Shown here one piece after another: positions 35,852 through 40,514 of a DNA stretch of 40,514 nucleotides (positions are counted from its first letter, which is position 1; each line of letters opens with the position of its first letter). Below the pieces are notes generated by a model that was not told where the DNA came from, did not search any database, and saw nothing but the letters and a program-made list of their open reading frames with translations. Origin of the DNA: Planctomycetota bacterium (GTDB taxonomy: Bacteria > Planctomycetota > Planctomycetia > Planctomycetales > Planctomycetaceae); the NCBI GenBank assembly GCA_027618475.1, contig JAQCEJ010000045.1, forward strand, positions 1-40,514, in the 5' to 3' direction. The translations under genes and the position numbers were made by a program.

Positions 35852-36967
35852 TTAGTGAGACCCGGCATTTGGAGCAAGTTGACCCGTCACGAACTCCCCG
35901 CCGCGCCCCTCGCGAATCGCCTCGCGAAGCTGTTTCAGCAACGTCTGATAGTGCGAAATGTTGTGCCACGACACCAGAATCGGCCCCAGCATCTCTCCTG
36001 CTATGAACAAATGTCTTAAATAAGCCCGGCTGTACGTCCGGCAGACGGGACATTCGCATGTCTCATCCAACGGCCGGCCGTCGCGTTGATACTGGCTGTT
36101 TCGCAACCGAACCGGCCCGGCCGTCGTAAATGCCATCGCATTTCGCCCGTTGCGCGTCGGCATCACGCAGTCGAACAGATCGACGCCGCGCGAAACGGCC
36201 TGCAAAATGTCTTCGGGACGACCGACCCCCATCAGATAGCGCGGCTTGTCGGCGGGCAACAGCGGAACGGTGTAATCGAGCGTGTCGTACATCAGCGAGG
36301 GGGCTTCCCCGACGCTTAACCCCCCGACGGCGTAGCCTTTGAAGTCGAGTTCCAACAATCCCTTGGCCGAATGCACGCGATGCCGTTCGGATGTCCCTCC
36401 TTGCACAATGCCGAACAGCATTTGATCGTCCCGCTTTTGTGCATCGCGGCAACGGCGCGCCCAGGCGGTCGTTCGTTCGACGGCGTGCATCAATCGGGCG
36501 GGGTCGACATCGTGAGGCGGGCATTCGTCGAGACACATGATGCAATCGGCACCGAGCTGTTCTTGAATTTTAACCGCCGTTTCCGGCGAGAGTTCGAATA
36601 ACTTCCCGTCGATGTGCGAGCGGAAGACGACGTGATGATCGTCGAGCCGCGTCAGTCGCGAGAGGCTGAAGACCTGAAACCCGCCGCTGTCGGTGAGGAT
36701 CGGCCCGTCCCACGCCATGAAGTTGTGCAAGCCCCCCATCTCCGCCACGACGTCGGCCCCCGGTCGTAGCGCGAGGTGATACGTATTCGAAAGCACCATC
36801 TGCGCCCCGGCTTCGCGCAGCTGTTCGGGGAGCAGACCTTTGACCGTCGCCAGCGTTCCCACCGGCATAAACGCCGGCGTATCGACCACGCCGTGAGGAG
36901 TCGTCAAACGACCCACCCGCCCCAGAGACGAACGATCAACGGCATCAACGGTGTATGAAAAATGCAT
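35852..36967 (-). CDS. tgt: tRNA-guanine transglycosylase
   Basis: This 371-residue enzyme exchanges guanine 34 for preQ1 in tRNAs with GUN anticodons, leading to queuosine. Conserved features are the substrate aspartate Asp93 in [10 protein letters not shown], the nucleophile Asp266 in [13 protein letters not shown], and the zinc site Cys304, Cys306, Cys309 with His335. FGIVQGG and [11 protein letters not shown] are family blocks. The frame extends upstream to 37006, but those residues come from the AT-rich inverted repeat; ATG 36967 begins at the domain. Length is typical. Confidence 0.97.
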   Translation of the reverse strand: MHFSYTVDAVDRSSLGRVGRLTTPHGVVDTPAFMPVGTLATVKGLLPEQLREAGAQMVLSNTYHLALRPGADVVAEMGGLHNFMAWDGPILTDSGGFQVFSLSRLTRLDDHHVVFRSHIDGKLFELSPETAVKIQEQLGADCIMCLDECPPHDVDPARLMHAVERTTAWARRCRDAQKRDDQMLFGIVQGGTSERHRVHSAKGLLELDFKGYAVGGLSVGEAPSLMYDTLDYTVPLLPADKPRYLMGVGRPEDILQAVSRGVDLFDCVMPTRNGRNAMAFTTAGPVRLRNSQYQRDGRPLDETCECPVCRTYSRAYLRHLFIAGEMLGPILVSWHNISHYQTLLKQLREAIREGRGGEFVTGQLAPNAGSH

Positions 36968-36969
36968 AA

Positions 36970-37078
36970 GTTTAATAATGGAAAATTGATAATTGATAAT
37001 GGACAATAAAAAACAGAAAACCGACGACGTTGGACCCCTTCATTATTCGTTGTCCATTGTCAATTCTCCATTAACGAA
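36970..37078. repeat. AT-rich imperfect inverted repeat between mfd and tgt
   Basis: TAATGGAAAATTGATAATTG...ATGGACAAT at about 36973-37008 is mirrored by ATTGTCCAT...CAATTCTCCATTAA at 37045-37073. The arms match apart from an extra ATTGATA unit in the left arm. The right arm contains the mfd stop codon; the left arm reaches close to the tgt start. The sequence resembles AT-rich palindromic elements scattered in many bacterial genomes. It can fold in the mfd-tgt transcript and may act as terminator or processing site. Confidence 0.7.
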
Positions 37079-40000
37079 CGTTGGGTCTCGGTGTCATCTC
37101 GGTGTTACGGTTCATTGTTCTTGTTCGTTTTGGCTTCGGTTGCGTCGGGTCGATGGTCGGTTTGGGCAACTCGGGTGTCGATTGCAAGATCGATTTCACG
37201 AACGCGATCAATCCGTCGTCGCTCAGTTCGATTTTCGGCAACGGCACCATCGCCTGTCTTGTATCGACGACGCGAACGGGAGTCCGGCTGCACAGCGACA
37301 GTTCGCGAATGCGCGAACCGCTGCGATAGCCGAAGACGAGATAACCCTCTTCGAGATGCATGTCGTCGATCTGCCACGATTGCGCGAGCAGTTGCAATTC
37401 CTTGATCGCCAATAATCGCAACACCACCTCCGGCGGCGGACCAAACCGGTCGCGGAGTTCGTTCATAAAATCGTTCAGCTCGTCCTGCGTCGCCGTGGAA
37501 GAGACCCGTCGGTACAGGTCGATTTTCTGGCGACCGGCGGGAATGTAATCGTCAGGAAAATACGCCTTACCCGGCAGATGCACGGCGACGTGCCGATGTT
37601 CGCGCAGCGGCTGATTCTTCAGCTTGCGGACCGAGTTTTCGAGCAATTGGCAGTACAATTCGTAACCGACGGCCGAAATGTGTCCGCTCTGTTCGGTTCC
37701 GAGAATGTTTCCCGCACCGCGAATTTCGAGATCTCGCATCGCGATTTTGAACCCCGCCCCAAGTTCGCTGAATTCTTCGATCGATTTCAACCGTTTCGCG
37801 GCGATCGGCGTCAGGCTCTTTCCTTCGGGAATCAGCAGATAACAATACGCCCGGTGTTTGTAACGCCCCACACGGCCGCGCAACTGGTGCAGATCGGCGA
37901 GCCCGTAATTCTCGGCCTGATGGATGAAAATCGTATTCGCATTCGGAATATCGAGCCCGCTTTCAATGATAGTCGTGCAGACGAGAATGTCGATGCGCGC
38001 GGCGACGAAATCGAGCATGACGTTTTCGAGTTCGTGTTCGTTCATCTGGCCGTGGCCGATGCCGATTCTCGCCTCGGGGACAATCTGCTGCAATCGGTCG
38101 GCGATCATCTGAATGTTGTAAACGCGATTGTGCACGAAATAAATCTGCCCGTTGCGATTAAGTTCGCGCACGACCGCTTGCCGAATCATCTCGGGATCAA
38201 ACCGCGTGATTCGCGTCTCGACGGCGATGCGGTCTTGCGGCGGCGTGAGCAAGTTTGAAATGTCGCGAATGCCGAGCAGCGACATGTGCAGCGTTCGCGG
38301 AATCGGCGTCGCCGAGAGCGTCAGCACGTCGACTTCGAGCCGCAGTTGTTTGAGTTTTTCTTTCGCGGCGACGCCGAAGCGCTGCTCTTCGTCGATCAGC
38401 AGCAGGCCGAGGTCTTTGAATTTGACATCTTCCTGTACGATGCGGTGCGTGCCGATAACGAGATCGACGGCTCCCGCTTCCATGTCCTCAAGGATTTTTT
38501 TCTGTTCCCCTTTGGTGCGAAACCGCGAGAGGACTTCGACCGATACCGGATATTCGGCCATGCGGTCGCGAAACGTGCGATAATGCTGCTCGGCGAGCAC
38601 CGTCGTCGGTACGAGTACGGCGACTTGTTTTCCCGCGTCGACCGCCTTGAACGCCGCGCGAATCGCGACTTCGGTTTTGCCGTAACCGACGTCGCCGCAG
38701 ATCAGGCGGTCCATCGGTCGCGGGCTTTCCATGTCGTGTTTGACGTCGGAGACCGCCGAGACCTGATCGCTTGTCGGCGTATAGGGAAACGACGCCTCGA
38801 ACTCGTTCTGCCAATGGCTGTCGGCGGGAAACGAAATCCCCGGTTTCGATGCGCGCTCGGCTTGCAGGCGGATCATGTCGCTCGCCATGTCCATTACCGC
38901 TTCGGCGACTTTTTCTTTCTTGCGATTCCAGCCGGTGCCGCCGAGCTTCGACAGTTCGGGCGAGACCTTTCCCGAGCCGATGTATTTCTGCACGAGGTGA
39001 ATGAGCGAAACGGGGACATAGACTTTGACCTGATCGCGAAATTCGAGAATCAGATGTTCTTCGAGCTGCCCCTCTTTATCGATCACCTCCATGCCGTGAT
39101 ACTTCGCGATGCCGTGCGAAATATGCACCACGATATCGCCCGGTTTGAGATCGAGAAAGTCGTCGATCGGCCGGCTTTCGTGTTTGCGGCGGGCGGTGCG
39201 GCGGATTTCCGTCCGTCCGAACAATTCGTGATCGCTGATGACGACCAGTTTCTCGTCGACCATGCGAAAACCGTGCGAGACGTGTCCTTCGCACAGTTCG
39301 ACCCCGGTGCCGATCGTCAGCGATTTCTCGGCGAGCAGTTCACCGAGCCGCTCTTTTTCGCCGGCGTTATGACACGCGATGAGCACGCGTTCGTCGCGGC
39401 CGATGATGGACGCGAATTCTGACAAAACTTCGCTTTTCGGCCCGGTAAAACGTTCGATCGATTCGATCTTCAGCCGGCAGGTCGTTTCGAGGCTGTCGGC
39501 CGCGAGCGGCGCGAGATTGACCGTGGGAAATTTCGTCACCTTTTCGAACGTCGCTTCGAGCGAGAACAACCCGCGGCGATCGCGGAGCCGCGAAAGATAA
39601 TTCTTCGCTTCATCGGCGATATCGGGAAGGTTGAGCAGCGTGATGCACGATGATTTCGGAATCGCTTCGAGCAGATGCTCGTACTTTTCATCGATTTCGG
39701 GCGCCTGCCGTTCGCGCTTGATCGGTGCCGAGAACCGGCTTTGCTGCAACTTGTCGATCGGGACGGGGGGGGTGACGAGCACGATGGTCGCATCATCGAG
39801 TTCTTCGATCTTGCGCTGCGTTTCGATGTCGAATGTGCGAATCGATTCGAGTTCGTCGCCGAAAAATTCGAGGCGCAGCGGGTCGGTCGCGTCGGGAGGA
39901 AAGATATCGATGATTCCGCCATGTACCGAAAATTCGCCGGGGAGTTCGAGCCCGCCGACGCGCTGGCAGCCGCGCTCGACGAACCAGCGCAACAGATCGT

Positions 40001-40466
40001 CGAGGTTGATCACTTCCCCCTTGCGCAAGACACGGGTGCCGTCGTCTCGATCGGCTCGGCTGGGGACTGGTTGCAGCAGCGCCGCGATCGATGTGACGAT
40101 CGCTCGCGGTGGTTCGTCGGTCGCGAGCAATCGCAAAATCCGCAAACGGCTGCCGAAGATGACGTCCGAGACGAGCCGGTCTTGCGGCAAGGTTTCCCAC
40201 GCCGGAAAAATCTCGGGCATTTCACCGAGAAAATTGCTGATATCGAGGGCGAATTCATCGACGTCGGCGAGCCGGGGCATCACGAACAGATGCGTTCCCG
40301 GCACATCTTGAACGAGAGCCGCCGCCGCGAGTGCAGCTGACGATCCCCACGCCCCTTCGACGGTTCCGCTGTTGCCCGCATTGAGTTCGGCCGCGACGCG
40401 CGCAAACTCATCCCCCCGGCGCAGTGCGCCGGCAAGGTCGAGCAGATTGTGAACCGCGGACGGCAT
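37071..40466 (-). CDS. mfd: Transcription-repair coupling factor Mfd
   Basis: This 1131-residue ATPase removes stalled RNA polymerase from DNA damage and recruits UvrA. Domains in order: UvrB-like damage module (about 1-240, with ELPGEFSVHGGIIDIFPP), RNA-polymerase-interacting domain near residue 445 (GDIVVHISHGIAKYHGM), translocase with Walker A ICGDVGYGKTEVA near 595 and DEEQ box LLLIDEEQRFGV, helicase C-terminal part with VCTTIIESGLDIPNAN and QLRGRVGR, and the TRCF domain before a basic tail. Length is normal. The start ATG has no ribosome binding site and sits close to a promoter-like element. It is followed by tgt. Confidence 0.97.
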   Translation of the reverse strand: MPSAVHNLLDLAGALRRGDEFARVAAELNAGNSGTVEGAWGSSAALAAAALVQDVPGTHLFVMPRLADVDEFALDISNFLGEMPEIFPAWETLPQDRLVSDVIFGSRLRILRLLATDEPPRAIVTSIAALLQPVPSRADRDDGTRVLRKGEVINLDDLLRWFVERGCQRVGGLELPGEFSVHGGIIDIFPPDATDPLRLEFFGDELESIRTFDIETQRKIEELDDATIVLVTPPVPIDKLQQSRFSAPIKRERQAPEIDEKYEHLLEAIPKSSCITLLNLPDIADEAKNYLSRLRDRRGLFSLEATFEKVTKFPTVNLAPLAADSLETTCRLKIESIERFTGPKSEVLSEFASIIGRDERVLIACHNAGEKERLGELLAEKSLTIGTGVELCEGHVSHGFRMVDEKLVVISDHELFGRTEIRRTARRKHESRPIDDFLDLKPGDIVVHISHGIAKYHGMEVIDKEGQLEEHLILEFRDQVKVYVPVSLIHLVQKYIGSGKVSPELSKLGGTGWNRKKEKVAEAVMDMASDMIRLQAERASKPGISFPADSHWQNEFEASFPYTPTSDQVSAVSDVKHDMESPRPMDRLICGDVGYGKTEVAIRAAFKAVDAGKQVAVLVPTTVLAEQHYRTFRDRMAEYPVSVEVLSRFRTKGEQKKILEDMEAGAVDLVIGTHRIVQEDVKFKDLGLLLIDEEQRFGVAAKEKLKQLRLEVDVLTLSATPIPRTLHMSLLGIRDISNLLTPPQDRIAVETRITRFDPEMIRQAVVRELNRNGQIYFVHNRVYNIQMIADRLQQIVPEARIGIGHGQMNEHELENVMLDFVAARIDILVCTTIIESGLDIPNANTIFIHQAENYGLADLHQLRGRVGRYKHRAYCYLLIPEGKSLTPIAAKRLKSIEEFSELGAGFKIAMRDLEIRGAGNILGTEQSGHISAVGYELYCQLLENSVRKLKNQPLREHRHVAVHLPGKAYFPDDYIPAGRQKIDLYRRVSSTATQDELNDFMNELRDRFGPPPEVVLRLLAIKELQLLAQSWQIDDMHLEEGYLVFGYRSGSRIRELSLCSRTPVRVVDTRQAMVPLPKIELSDDGLIAFVKSILQSTPELPKPTIDPTQPKPKRTRTMNRNTEMTPRPNVR

Positions 40467-40472
40467 GCGGGA

Positions 40473-40501
40473 ATTGTAATCGGCGAGTGGATTTCAGTCG
40501 G
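40473..40501 (-). promoter_or_regulatory. Candidate leaderless promoter of mfd
   Basis: On the minus strand, CCGACT (40496-40501), a 17-base spacer and TACAAT (40473-40478) precede the mfd ATG by only six bases. Initiation would fall at or near the ATG, giving a leaderless mRNA; this agrees with the missing ribosome binding site. Confidence 0.4.
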
Positions 40502-40514
40502 GGCGGGGGGTGGG

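Noticed and set aside
36968-37006. N-terminal extension of tgt
   Set aside because: Those 13 residues are translated from the AT-rich inverted repeat; the family start is at 36967.
38286-39422. 378-codon plus-strand frame
   Set aside because: Antisense of mfd, whose domains are intact; product is rich in Arg/Phe/Asp, typical of a mirror frame.

Overview
The window looks like part of a planctomycete chromosome, probably of the Pirellulales/Planctomycetales type. This is inferred from gene content and not from a marker gene. It holds a PEP-CTERM surface protein, a fused SecD-SecF, FG-GAP and beta-helix exported proteins, moderately high GC and many weak ribosome binding sites. No rRNA, tRNA, CRISPR array, transposase or integrase was recognised.

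Layout. 1-3.6 kb: a PEP-CTERM protein, an alpha/beta-hydrolase lipoprotein, a large inverted pair of GGCCC-type repeats, and an exported metallo-beta-lactamase-fold protein. 3.6-6.3 kb: a translationally coupled pair made of a GspC/PilP-like inner-membrane protein and a long anchored protein ending in a divergent secretin core. 6.5-9.8 kb: an exported beta-helix protein, a small ABM-type monooxygenase, an FG-GAP beta-propeller protein and a two-helix membrane protein. 9.8-13.9 kb: ilvD sits among small accessory genes: a PIN toxin with overlapping antitoxin, an orphan barstar, an AT-richer gene of unknown function and a DUF2283 gene.

14-23.5 kb is a surface-glycan locus. It holds a CgeB-like glycosyltransferase, two GT4 enzymes, two methyltransferases (one FkbM-type), an AlgI-like MBOAT O-acyltransferase overlapping a DltD/AlgX-like partner, and on the opposite strand a GT9 heptosyltransferase-like gene coupled to an SGNH protein with Cys at the nucleophile position. 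A REPIN-like double hairpin lies inside the locus. 24-27.6 kb carries convergent glycogen genes (alpha-glucan phosphorylase and glgC). 27.8-29 kb has an Nramp-related transporter lacking the usual metal motifs. 29-32 kb has a long gap with two tandem micro-ORFs, then a DksA/TraR zinc-finger protein and an HtrA-like protease.

32-40.5 kb is housekeeping on the minus strand, in transcription order mfd, tgt, yajC, secDF. tgt-yajC-secDF is a widely conserved arrangement; mfd lies upstream, separated from tgt by an AT-rich inverted repeat. The most unusual items are the secretin/GspC-like pair, the MBOAT module with the GDC-type SGNH protein, the small toxin/antitoxin-type genes around ilvD, and several paired inverted repeats.
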